From assembly GCA_913020435.1 (NCBI GenBank), contig CAJVZZ010000008.1, forward strand, positions 54,490 to 118,489: a stretch of 64,000 bases of DNA. The letters run 5' to 3'. The position numbers were made by a program, and so were the translations under genes. Source of the DNA: an uncultured Flavobacteriales bacterium (GTDB taxonomy: Bacteria; Bacteroidota; Bacteroidia; Flavobacteriales_G; Salibacteraceae). This document shows, piece after piece, positions 19,863-27,199 of the stretch; the first letter of the stretch is position 1, and each line of letters starts with the position of its first letter. Below the pieces are notes generated by a model, which did no database searches, was not told the DNA's origin, and saw nothing but the letters and a program-made list of their open reading frames with translations.

Positions 19863-21325
19863 TGGCTAAACTTCCGCAAACATTCGGTGAATTAAAGAAA
19901 TCAGGATACCAATCAAAAAGTATAAAAGAAGAATTACGTACGAATTTGATTGCCAATTTGAAGGAGGGCAAATCGTCTTTTGAAGGAATTCACGGTTACG
20001 ATACTACCGTTATTCCACAATTGGAAAGAGCCATTTTATCAGAGCATAATATCAACCTACTTGGTTTGCGTGGCCAAGCAAAAACTAGACTTGCTCGTTT
20101 AATGATTGGATTATTGGATGAGTACATTCCATTTATCGAAGGTTCAGAAGTAAATGATGATCCATTGAAACCATTGAGTCGATTTGCAATAGAACAAATT
20201 GAAGCACATGGCGATAAAACTCCAATTGCTTGGTTACATAGAGACGATAGGTTTTACGAAAAACTTGCAACTCCAGATGTAACTATTTCAGATTTGATTG
20301 GAGATATCGACCCAATTAAAGCAGCAAATATGAAGTTGAGTTATGCGGATGAGCGTGTGATTCATTTTGGAATGATTCCGAGAGCAAACCGCTGCATTTT
20401 CGTTATCAACGAATTACCAGATTTGCAAGCACGTATTCAAGTTGCATTATTCAATATTTTAGAAGAAGGCGATATTCAGATTCGTGGATTTAAATTGAGA
20501 ATGCCATTGGATTTACAGTTTATTTTTACTGCAAACCCAGAGGACTATACTAATAGAGGAAGTATTGTAACTCCGTTAAAAGATAGAATTGGATCACAGA
20601 TTCTGACGCATTATCCAAAGGATATTGAAACGGCTAAAACGATTACTGCTCAAGAGGCAAGTTTGCAGGAGAATAGAAGCTCAAAAATTCACGTTCCAAA
20701 TTTGGCCAAGGATTTAGTCGAACAAATAGGATTTGAGGCTAGAAATAGCGAATATGTGGATGTAAAGAGTGGTATTAGTGCGCGAATGAGCATTACCGCT
20801 TATGAGAATTTGTTGAGTACAGCAGAACACCGTTGTTTGCAAAATGGAGAAAAAGAAACTACCGTTCGTTTTTCAGATATCGTAGGAATGATTCCAGCGA
20901 TTACCGGTAAAGTTGAGTTGGTTTATGAAGGAGAGCAGGAGGGAGCATCATTCGTTGCAGAACGATTGATTGGTTCAGCAGCAAAGACGTTATTTCTTCA
21001 AACTTTTCCAAAGATTGAAAAACTGAAACACGAAGAACAAGAAGATCCTTACGATCCTTTGTTAGCTTGGTTTTTTGAAGAATCAAGCTTTGAATTGTAT
21101 GATGACGCCAAGAACAAGGAGTATTCAAACGCATTGAATAAAGTTGCTCCGTTAGAAGACTTGATCGTTAAGTATGCTCCAAAAACAGAAGCAAAAGACG
21201 TGTTGTTCTTAAAGGAATTTATTCTTTGGGCATTGGTTGAATTCGAGAAGCTGGATAAGAAGCGCATCGATAATGGTATTGCATTTAAAGATGGATACAG
21301 CGCTTATTTGAGTGGATTGAGTTAG
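19862..21325 (+). CDS. MoxR/Mg-chelatase-type AAA+ ATPase
   Basis: The 487-residue protein has Walker A in GLRGQAKTR (Gly68 to Lys74), Walker B in CIFVINELPDL, sensor-like IFTANPEDYTNRG and a C-terminal helical region. The glutamate of Walker B is in INE where many AAA+ proteins have DE. It belongs with the magnesium-chelatase/MoxR group and is translated together with the VWA protein (1-bp overlap of stop and start). It would remodel a protein client using ATP in the cytoplasm. It ends 88 bp from the convergent Crp/Fnr gene. Confidence 0.87.
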   Translation: MAKLPQTFGELKKSGYQSKSIKEELRTNLIANLKEGKSSFEGIHGYDTTVIPQLERAILSEHNINLLGLRGQAKTRLARLMIGLLDEYIPFIEGSEVNDDPLKPLSRFAIEQIEAHGDKTPIAWLHRDDRFYEKLATPDVTISDLIGDIDPIKAANMKLSYADERVIHFGMIPRANRCIFVINELPDLQARIQVALFNILEEGDIQIRGFKLRMPLDLQFIFTANPEDYTNRGSIVTPLKDRIGSQILTHYPKDIETAKTITAQEASLQENRSSKIHVPNLAKDLVEQIGFEARNSEYVDVKSGISARMSITAYENLLSTAEHRCLQNGEKETTVRFSDIVGMIPAITGKVELVYEGEQEGASFVAERLIGSAAKTLFLQTFPKIEKLKHEEQEDPYDPLLAWFFEESSFELYDDAKNKEYSNALNKVAPLEDLIVKYAPKTEAKDVLFLKEFILWALVEFEKLDKKRIDNGIAFKDGYSAYLSGLS

Positions 21326-21413
21326 TCTTAAGTGATACCTTAATTTTTTGTGTGATTATAGTGAAAGACCTTAAAGGGATCTGCTTTTGAAAAAAAATCT
21401 ATTAAGAAGTGCT

Positions 21414-22091
21414 TTAAACTTCAGCTAATCGCTTCAATTTATTTACATCCAACAGCAGAATAGTTCCTCTTGCATCAGTGGTTGAAATGATTTGCTCCTC
21501 CTTCAAATCGTGTAGCACACGAACTAAGGTTTCTTTTACTGTGCCGCATAGGTCAGCTAAGTCTGCACGAGAAAGCGGAATACTTACTTCAATATTTCCG
21601 TTCTTATAATGAGCAGTGAGGTAATAGAGTACTGTGCAAACACGTTCTCGAACACTTTTTTGGGCCAGCATAGTTTCTTGACATAAGAAATCTTCAAACT
21701 CTGTACTCAAACCGCTCAGCATAGCCATGCATAAGTCATTGTTCGATTTGAGTAATTGCAGTAAGAAAGCTGCTGGAATAAATAACAATTCTGAATCTTC
21801 CAATAATTCGGCACTATCGGGATATTTACGGTTGTTAAGCACCGGATGAAATCCAAATAAATCTCCCTTGCAGCACAATTGGAAAATTTGTGTTTTTCCA
21901 AGATCACCAGTTTTAAAGAGTTTTGCTTTTCCCTGCAGTAAGATATAGCAGCCAAAAGCAATTCCGTTTTCAGAAAAGACCAATTGCCTTTTTTTCATTT
22001 TAAGCACAGTAGTCTCAATTTCAAATTGAGCTAATTCTTTTGGAGTCAGGCAGTCGGTAAATAGATCTTGGGTAATCGCTGAATTAAACAC
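21414..22091 (-). CDS. Crp/Fnr family transcriptional regulator
   Basis: The 225-residue protein starts at GTG 22091. It has an N-terminal cyclic-nucleotide-binding-like barrel (about 20-120), a long dimer helix and a C-terminal winged helix with LSRADLADLCGTVKETLVRVLHDL. The recognition helix holds ETLVR, close to the ETISR of FNR that reads TTGAT half-sites. It lacks the N-terminal cysteine cluster of FNR, so the signal is not an FNR-type Fe-S cluster. A TTGAC-N4-ATCAA palindrome lies 31 bp upstream in the divergent promoter region, the likely operator for itself and for the 22174/SulP genes. Confidence 0.88.
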   Translation of the reverse strand: MFNSAITQDLFTDCLTPKELAQFEIETTVLKMKKRQLVFSENGIAFGCYILLQGKAKLFKTGDLGKTQIFQLCCKGDLFGFHPVLNNRKYPDSAELLEDSELLFIPAAFLLQLLKSNNDLCMAMLSGLSTEFEDFLCQETMLAQKSVRERVCTVLYYLTAHYKNGNIEVSIPLSRADLADLCGTVKETLVRVLHDLKEEQIISTTDARGTILLLDVNKLKRLAEV

Positions 22092-22118
22092 GTACCAAAG
22101 AAAATTAAATCAACGACA

Positions 22119-22138
22119 CCATTGACTTTTATCAATGG
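22119..22138. promoter_or_regulatory. FNR-like palindromic operator
   Basis: CCATTGA and TCAATGG form perfect 7-bp arms separated by six bases. Inside, TTGAC-TTTT-ATCAA (22122-22135) differs from the FNR consensus TTGAT-N4-ATCAA by one base. It lies in the 82-bp divergent gap between the Crp/Fnr regulator and the small gene before the SulP transporter. Confidence 0.65.
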
Positions 22139-22173
22139 CTTTTATAAAGCGTATTGTAACATTTGTAGTCTAA

Positions 22174-22545
22174 ATGAAAAAACAATATCAATCCAGAAAA
22201 GATGAACTTAAAGCGGTTGCTAACTCTACAATTTTAGTCTTCTTTTCTGTTTTTATTTCTACGGTTACTCCCATCATTCAGAATTCTCAAGAAGAGGATA
22301 GGGCCTCTTTTTATGAAATGGAAGATGAGCAGCGCAGTGAAAACAAAGAAATTAAGGAAGGAAACCCTGAACTCAAAGAAGATAAGGAACTTCCATTTCA
22401 GATATTTAATACCCACTTATTACATTTATTAGAAACCGAATACAATGTTATCCAAACCAAAAATCAATTGGTTTTCTTACACTTACAGGCGCTTTCTGTG
22501 CCCAAGTACATTTTGTACTGTCAATTGCTGCTAGATTGTAAATAG
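22174..22545 (+). CDS. small hypothetical membrane protein
   Basis: The 123-residue product has a basic N-terminus, one hydrophobic segment (STILVFFSVFISTVTPII), then a strongly acidic, Glu/Lys-rich stretch likely to be coiled coil, and a hydrophobic C-terminal part. I do not recognise it. It lies between the FNR-like operator and the SulP gene (66 bp upstream of it) and is probably co-transcribed with the transporter. It could be an accessory subunit; this is position-based. Confidence 0.5.
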   Translation: MKKQYQSRKDELKAVANSTILVFFSVFISTVTPIIQNSQEEDRASFYEMEDEQRSENKEIKEGNPELKEDKELPFQIFNTHLLHLLETEYNVIQTKNQLVFLHLQALSVPKYILYCQLLLDCK

Positions 22546-22611
22546 ACTCTTTCTCAAGAATCAATTTATTCCAGCCTCTTCTCAATTTATTAAGCAATAA
22601 AAAAGTACATC

Positions 22612-24336
22612 ATGATTAAACAACGGTTTATAGATTCTATGCAGCATCTCCACAGAGATGCCTTGGCTGGCAGTGTTGCTGGAATAATGGCAGTTCCTTT
22701 AACAGTAGGGATTTGTCTTATGTCAGATTATCCTGTAATGACAGGATTGTATACAGTAATTTTCGCAACCATTATTAGCTATTTGGCTTATTTGGTGCGT
22801 CCAGGAAACTATGTTGGAACACCTGGAGTAGCGGCGGGTTTAGCACCCGCATTGGCTTTGGGAGTGAGTGTTTTTGGAATGGAAAACATGCCGTTCGTAA
22901 TTTTTCTTACTGCAATTTTCCAGATGATTGTTTGGCGTTATAAATTGGAAAAATACATTCTCAAATTAGTTCCCCATTATCTGGTCGAAGGTCTTTTGGC
23001 GGGAGTAGGTCTTAAAATAGCTTTAAAATTTTTACCGTTTTTGTACGATATTCAACACGAAACTGATGAGTGGCTAAACTTAGAACGCGAACTAATCCTG
23101 ATTTTGTCAGCTGTATCTTTTGTAATGTTCGTATTACTCTACAAATACTACCAGAAAAAAATGCCCGCTTTGCCATATATAGTGATTATGACCACCGGTT
23201 TTGGACTTACCTTTTTTATGCCTTTACCATTGCTAACTATAGAGGATGTGCCATTTAAATTAGTACTGCCTTTACCACATTTTGGAAGTTTGTCTGGTTC
23301 AGAGGCGGTTTGGCTAATTGCTAAAATGGTGGGTTATGCTATGATGCTGGGAACCATAGACGTTATAGAACAGGTAATGAGTAATGTAGCAATCGTGAAG
23401 CTAGATCCTTTAAAAAGAAAGTGTGATAGCAATAACAGTTTGCTCGCAATTTGGGTAGCTAACATGGGTGCTACCTTTTTTGGCGGGATGACTAACCTTG
23501 ACGGCTTGGCAAAGAGTACCACCAATGCTGTTGCTGGAGCCATCACAAAAACCTCCAATTTATTTACCGCATTGGTCTTAATTTTAGTCGTCTTTTTTCC
23601 AGAGATACTGGCTTATACTCCAGAATATGCATTGGGAATTATCATGGTATATTCTGGCTGGAAAATGATTGCCAATATCGCACATGTTCGAGCAGAAGGG
23701 CGTTATGCATTAATCCTCGCTGGTGTTTGTGGATTCTTGGTATTTGAATTCGGAATATTCGAAGGGTTACTATTGGTGCTGTTTGGTCATGCAATAATCC
23801 AATACATTTTTATGCGCCGATTGGGTAAAAGCACTAAACAAGTTTGGGCGACTTTTAGAATAGCAATTAGAGAAAAAAAGCTTGCCCAGCTTATGGATTT
23901 GGAAGATGTACTTACCGAAGATCAAATCCCTGTGCTTACGAAGTGGTTGGCTGCAATGAATAAACACGATATCAAGCTCATAAAAGAACTGTATACCAAA
24001 GGTGCTGTTTTTACTCCCGCTTTTAGCTCTAATATTCACTACAATATTGACGAGATCGAAGACTACTATAAGTACTTGTTTAGCCACGAAGGAGTTTATC
24101 TGAAGAAGTTGGATTTACATATGCAAAAGCATGGTGCCATTCGCATAAATAGTGGGCACTATGGAATTGGCTGGATACACGAAGGAAAAGATGAAAGTCA
24201 TGTATTGCGCTTTTGTATGGTTGTGGAGAAAAATAAAATTGTTACGCATCATACAAGCACGTTACCCACAGGAGATGTTCCATTAAACAAATGGTTAGGA
24301 GCGAGAGATCCAAAACATCCCGAGTTTATTATTTAG
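22612..24336 (+). CDS. SulP anion transporter fused to a CaMKII-AD / iota-carbonic-anhydrase-like domain
   Basis: Residues about 12-405 are a SulP/SLC26 transporter core: DALAGSVAGIMAVPLTVG, the substrate-site region TPGVAAGLAPALALG and the later GGMTNLDGLAKSTTNAVAG. The usual C-terminal STAS domain is absent. Residues about 440-555 instead form an NTF2-like domain of the SnoaL/CaMKII-association type, with TKWLAAMNKHD, LYTKGAVFTP, EIEDYYKYLF, INSGHYGI and the terminal motif HHTSTLP (His546-Pro552). Iota-carbonic anhydrases use this fold and carry a similar HHxSxxP end. SulP members such as BicA carry bicarbonate, so a transporter-enzyme fusion is plausible. Loss of a conserved Thr (Ala in FTPAF) leaves catalysis uncertain. 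Confidence 0.85.
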   Translation: MIKQRFIDSMQHLHRDALAGSVAGIMAVPLTVGICLMSDYPVMTGLYTVIFATIISYLAYLVRPGNYVGTPGVAAGLAPALALGVSVFGMENMPFVIFLTAIFQMIVWRYKLEKYILKLVPHYLVEGLLAGVGLKIALKFLPFLYDIQHETDEWLNLERELILILSAVSFVMFVLLYKYYQKKMPALPYIVIMTTGFGLTFFMPLPLLTIEDVPFKLVLPLPHFGSLSGSEAVWLIAKMVGYAMMLGTIDVIEQVMSNVAIVKLDPLKRKCDSNNSLLAIWVANMGATFFGGMTNLDGLAKSTTNAVAGAITKTSNLFTALVLILVVFFPEILAYTPEYALGIIMVYSGWKMIANIAHVRAEGRYALILAGVCGFLVFEFGIFEGLLLVLFGHAIIQYIFMRRLGKSTKQVWATFRIAIREKKLAQLMDLEDVLTEDQIPVLTKWLAAMNKHDIKLIKELYTKGAVFTPAFSSNIHYNIDEIEDYYKYLFSHEGVYLKKLDLHMQKHGAIRINSGHYGIGWIHEGKDESHVLRFCMVVEKNKIVTHHTSTLPTGDVPLNKWLGARDPKHPEFII

Positions 24337-24339
24337 ATT

Positions 24340-24375
24340 GGGTTGGTTGGGTTGGTTGGGTTGGTTGGGTTGGTT
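24340..24375 (+). repeat. four tandem copies of GGGTTGGTT
   Basis: Four perfect 9-bp units begin 3 bp after the SulP stop codon. The four GGG runs with intervening GG pairs could form a G-quadruplex in the + strand or in the 3' end of the transcript. Confidence 0.9.
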
Positions 24376-24384
24376 TGGGTAGGC

Positions 24385-24527
24385 TTCTCGATACAATTCT
24401 CCTAAGGTCGAATCACTCGAAGTGACAACTATTAAACTGGGTGTCTTTCTATTCTTCTTCTTCTTCTTCTTCTTCTGTCAGTTCGAGTGGTTTTACGGAG
24501 AGCAACGCAGTAAAATTGTATCGAGAA
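24385..24527. repeat. nested inverted-repeat element, copy 1
   Basis: Outer arms TTCTCGATACAATT (24385-24398) and its exact complement (24514-24527) enclose inner arms CACTCGAAGTGACA (24414-24427) and TGTCAGTTCGAGTG (24476-24489, one mismatch). A related, more decayed copy lies at about 25165-25250. The right arm abuts the stop codon of the S4 gene. This looks like a small non-autonomous (MITE/REP-like) element. Confidence 0.7.
24452..24476 (+). repeat. TTC microsatellite inside the hairpin element
   Basis: About eight TTC triplets lie in the loop of the inverted-repeat element. The same triplet repeat occurs in the ice-binding gene at 6693-6725. Confidence 0.9.
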
Positions 24528-24893
24528 CTAGTCTTTCAATCGGTCAATATCTCTGCGGTCTTTTTTTGTGGGTCTGCCGCCCCAACCGAAGTTTTTTTGT
24601 TGCTGATTAATTAGGTTTTGTTCTTCGAGCAGGCTTAGTTCAGCTTCAGTTGTAGTTTCAATGATATAGTCTGCAACGAGTTTTGCGCCAACACGAGATT
24701 TTGGAATTGCATGGATTTTAAAGCTTCTCCAAATCGGATTGTCTTTTATTGCAATCGTGTTGCCTATTGACACAGTTTTACCAGGTTTAGAAAGATTGTT
24801 ATTTAACTTTACTTTGTCTTTGTTGCACGCAGTTGCTGCTATTGATCTGGTTTTGTAAAGACGCATTGCCCATGTAAATTTATCGAGACGCAT
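24528..24893 (-). CDS. S4-domain RNA-binding protein (Hsp15-like)
   Basis: ATG 24893 is chosen because the product then begins MRLDKFTWAMRLYKTRS, the exact start of an S4 domain; the frame is open further upstream but without conserved sequence. The 121-residue protein has the S4 fold in its first ~65 residues and a basic tail (GRPTKKDRRDIDRL). Hsp15 in Escherichia coli and RqcP in Bacillus bind stalled 50S subunits carrying peptidyl-tRNA and help rescue ribosomes. The last codon abuts the arm of a hairpin repeat, which may serve as its 3' end. Confidence 0.85.
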   Translation of the reverse strand: MRLDKFTWAMRLYKTRSIAATACNKDKVKLNNNLSKPGKTVSIGNTIAIKDNPIWRSFKIHAIPKSRVGAKLVADYIIETTTEAELSLLEEQNLINQQQKNFGWGGRPTKKDRRDIDRLKD

Positions 24894-24965
24894 TTGGCGA
24901 AGGTAGTTATGAAATTGTGTTTTTTTTGTTCTAGCCACAGGGTATAATCTAAAATATAAAAGGAA

Positions 24966-25084
24966 CGTCATTCCGTAAGATTAGATGAGCAAATAGAAGC
25001 ACGAATATTAAGCGAAACCTCTAAACTGGATCCCGAAAACGCGACTTCTGAAATAAATTAGATTCCTGCTTTCGTGGAAATGAC
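24966..25084. repeat. MITE-like repeat with GTCATTCC-type ends
   Basis: The stretch starts CGTCATTCCG and ends GGAAATGAC, an imperfect inverted pair, and holds the hairpin-forming motif GATTCCTGCTTTCGTGGAAA. This resembles short dispersed repeats common in bacterial intergenic regions. A second hairpin of the same type is at 27019-27038. Confidence 0.5.
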
Positions 25085-25164
25085 TAATTGGGTGATTTAG
25101 TTCAATTGTACTAGATTTAAAAAACTAGTCGGAAGGTGTTTTAGATCTAGTGTGCTGTGTTCGT

Positions 25165-25250
25165 CTTCTTGATACACTTTGTTCATAACTCTCAAAAGCA
25201 CTCGAAGTGACATCTACAAGTTTTGAAATGTCAGTTCGATTGGTTTTACA
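25165..25250. repeat. nested inverted-repeat element, copy 2 (decayed)
   Basis: It shares CACTCGAAGTGACA (25199-25212), TGTCAGTTCGATTG (25229-25242) and the following GTTTTAC with copy 1 at 24385-24527. The outer GATACA arm is present on the left but eroded on the right. Confidence 0.55.
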
Positions 25251-25615
25251 AAAAGTAACGAATTAAAAATTCGCTTATCTTCCAGCATGAATGCTCCATA
25301 AAAAAAGTCACACTAAATAGTAAAGCTTGTCAATATAAAGCTCGATATACTAAATTTTCAGAAAAAATATAGAATAACCCTTTAAAAAACTGAAAACTGA
25401 AGGTCTATGAAAATTTTTAATGCCATACCCAATCGAGTCTAGAATGCCAAGGTTGCTTTCAAAAAATATTGTTGATGAGATACTATCTATATTTTGTGAT
25501 TTTCACTGAAGAACTTTTAAAAAGAGAAAGAATTGCAACATAACATCTCACTCTTACTATCCTATTACAGTTAAGCAAATACTAATTAATCTCAAAAATA
25601 GAAACTGACTTTTAA
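25251..25615. other. intergenic region without a recognised gene
   Basis: AT-rich sequence after the repeat cluster. Stops are dense in all frames and I see no RNA gene or clear terminator. Confidence 0.4.
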
Positions 25616-26518
25616 TTATTCTGTTTTGATGAGCCTTATTGATTGATTTTCAATAGTTAAGAAATAAATATTCGGAGGTAGATCAGTTAAATCAATTTTA
25701 TTCATAGGAGCAACTAGTTTACCTTTACGAACGGTTTCTCCAGCTAAGGAATATATTTTAAATTCTTTCGGTTCTGTGAATTCAATTTTAATATTTAGTT
25801 GGTTTTTAAAAGGATTCGGATAAACTCTAATTTCTGAACTAAGAACTTCTTTCAAACCTGTCGTTGTTGAGTCCCCTGGCGTTGTTGACTCGTAATTGAA
25901 TTTCAAACCATCTATCAACATAACATTTCCGGGAACTTTATAGTCTAAGTTTCCCCCTTGAATCAGAATGTTAACTGAGTCAGCTGGCGGAGTATCGTAA
26001 TATAATATTGGCACATTAAATTTTGTGTAATTAATTATGTCCTTATTAAATACTTTAACGCCAGCACCAATTATACTGTCTCCAGAATAAACATATATGA
26101 AGATGCTAGTGTGATTTGAATCAGCGTTAACTATGTCTTGTTTAATAAAACCTGATAATGATTCTAGATTATTATCAATTGCTATTTTGGGTATATCAAT
26201 AAGGTCAAAATCACCATTTTTTACATTCATTAAAACTAATGGCACTATCGTATCTTTTTGCCTGAAAATTTCAATTGTTTTTGATCTTATCTCCATTGCG
26301 AAATTTCCCAAATAAGCATCTCCAGTCTTAATAATTGCACTATCTACGATTCCTGGAGCAAGTGAATTGTAAGCTCTTGTATATGCTTCACTCCAGTCAA
26401 CAGGTTCTTCCCCAAAAGGTGGATTTTGAACCCAATTCTCAAAATCTCCATTAGGTATTTCTTGTGATTGAGCTGATATTGCTAGTAACGTGAATAAGAC
26501 AATTGATAGATATTTCAT
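25616..26518 (-). CDS. T9SS type A secreted protein with PCMD-like domain
   Basis: A signal peptide ends at ISAQSQ. The start of the mature protein, EIPNGDFENWVQNPPFGEEPVDW, is typical of the putative carbohydrate metabolism domain (PCMD) family in Bacteroidota. The middle is beta-rich. The last ~75 residues (VYPNPFKNQLNIKI to SIRLIKTE) are a T9SS type A sorting domain. It should be exported and surface-bound or released. Ligand binding to a carbohydrate is a family-level guess. Confidence 0.82.
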   Translation of the reverse strand: MKYLSIVLFTLLAISAQSQEIPNGDFENWVQNPPFGEEPVDWSEAYTRAYNSLAPGIVDSAIIKTGDAYLGNFAMEIRSKTIEIFRQKDTIVPLVLMNVKNGDFDLIDIPKIAIDNNLESLSGFIKQDIVNADSNHTSIFIYVYSGDSIIGAGVKVFNKDIINYTKFNVPILYYDTPPADSVNILIQGGNLDYKVPGNVMLIDGLKFNYESTTPGDSTTTGLKEVLSSEIRVYPNPFKNQLNIKIEFTEPKEFKIYSLAGETVRKGKLVAPMNKIDLTDLPPNIYFLTIENQSIRLIKTE

Positions 26519-27170
26519 ATTGACATTTATTAAAATAATACATCACAAATTTAGATTATTTTTTGAAAAGTTACTTTTTTACAACTCTAAAAGAGTCCGG
26601 TTGCAGAAATTAGTTGAGGTGGGCATGCTAAAGAAAAATTCAACTCTCCGTTTTTTTAAAGTCACAATAGTTATTATTTGTGATATTTTTTATCAGCCTC
26701 CAAAGCCATTATTTAAATTACTGTAATAGCAAAATACTTGGAAACAGAGAATTGGTTATTACATTGCATTTATATCAAATTTACTAAACCTTCTTCGTCA
26801 TTAACCTCAACTAATCTTTAGTAATGATTGCCAGATATGAGATAGGGGCTTACACTAGTAATTAGAACATGTAACACTATTTTCCTCCACAAGGTCGGTG
26901 ATAGCGTTTTGGTAAGTTGTGTTCTTTCGAAGTATAAATCAAAAAGGGGCGATTTGCTAGTGGCAAATTCAACGCTTGGATAGCCGGCTTGAGGCGAAGA
27001 AATAATGATAAGATTGAGATTCCCGTTTTCACGGGAATGACGATACATTTAATAGTTAGGGTTTTCAAGGGTATCGCTATTAATGAAGAACCAACTAGTC
27101 CATAAACCAACCCATTTTGAAGAATTATGAAATCAATTAACTAAGCCAGCTCTAACCTTTTGGTTCTAAA
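26519..27170. other. 650-bp intergenic region
   Basis: No gene is supported. A frame encoding RHSRENGN at 26818-27048 comes from the repeat hairpin at 27019-27038 and is a common annotation artefact. The right end carries the promoter of the ABC exporter gene. Confidence 0.5.
27019..27038. repeat. dispersed hairpin motif ATTCCCGT-TTTC-ACGGGAAT
   Basis: A perfect 8-bp stem with a 4-nt loop, followed by GACG. It is the same class of intergenic repeat as the motif at about 25061-25084. Confidence 0.7.
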
Positions 27171-27178
27171 TACTTTTG
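27171..27178 (+). promoter_or_regulatory. candidate -7 box TACTTTTG for ABC exporter
   Basis: TACTTTTG matches TAnnTTTG and lies 21 bp before ATG 27200. It overlaps the alternative start at 27176, which argues for the 27200 start. Confidence 0.5.
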
Positions 27179-27199
27179 CAATTCCTAAAATCAAATAAA

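Noticed and set aside
21414..22091. True oxygen-sensing FNR
   Set aside because: The N-terminal cysteine cluster needed for a 4Fe-4S sensor is absent, although the DNA-binding helix and operator are FNR-like.
24340..24476. Possible CRISPR array
   Set aside because: The repeats are short perfect tandem microsatellites without spacers.
26818..27048. Frame encoding RHSRENGN
   Set aside because: This peptide comes from a common intergenic hairpin repeat and is a known annotation artefact.
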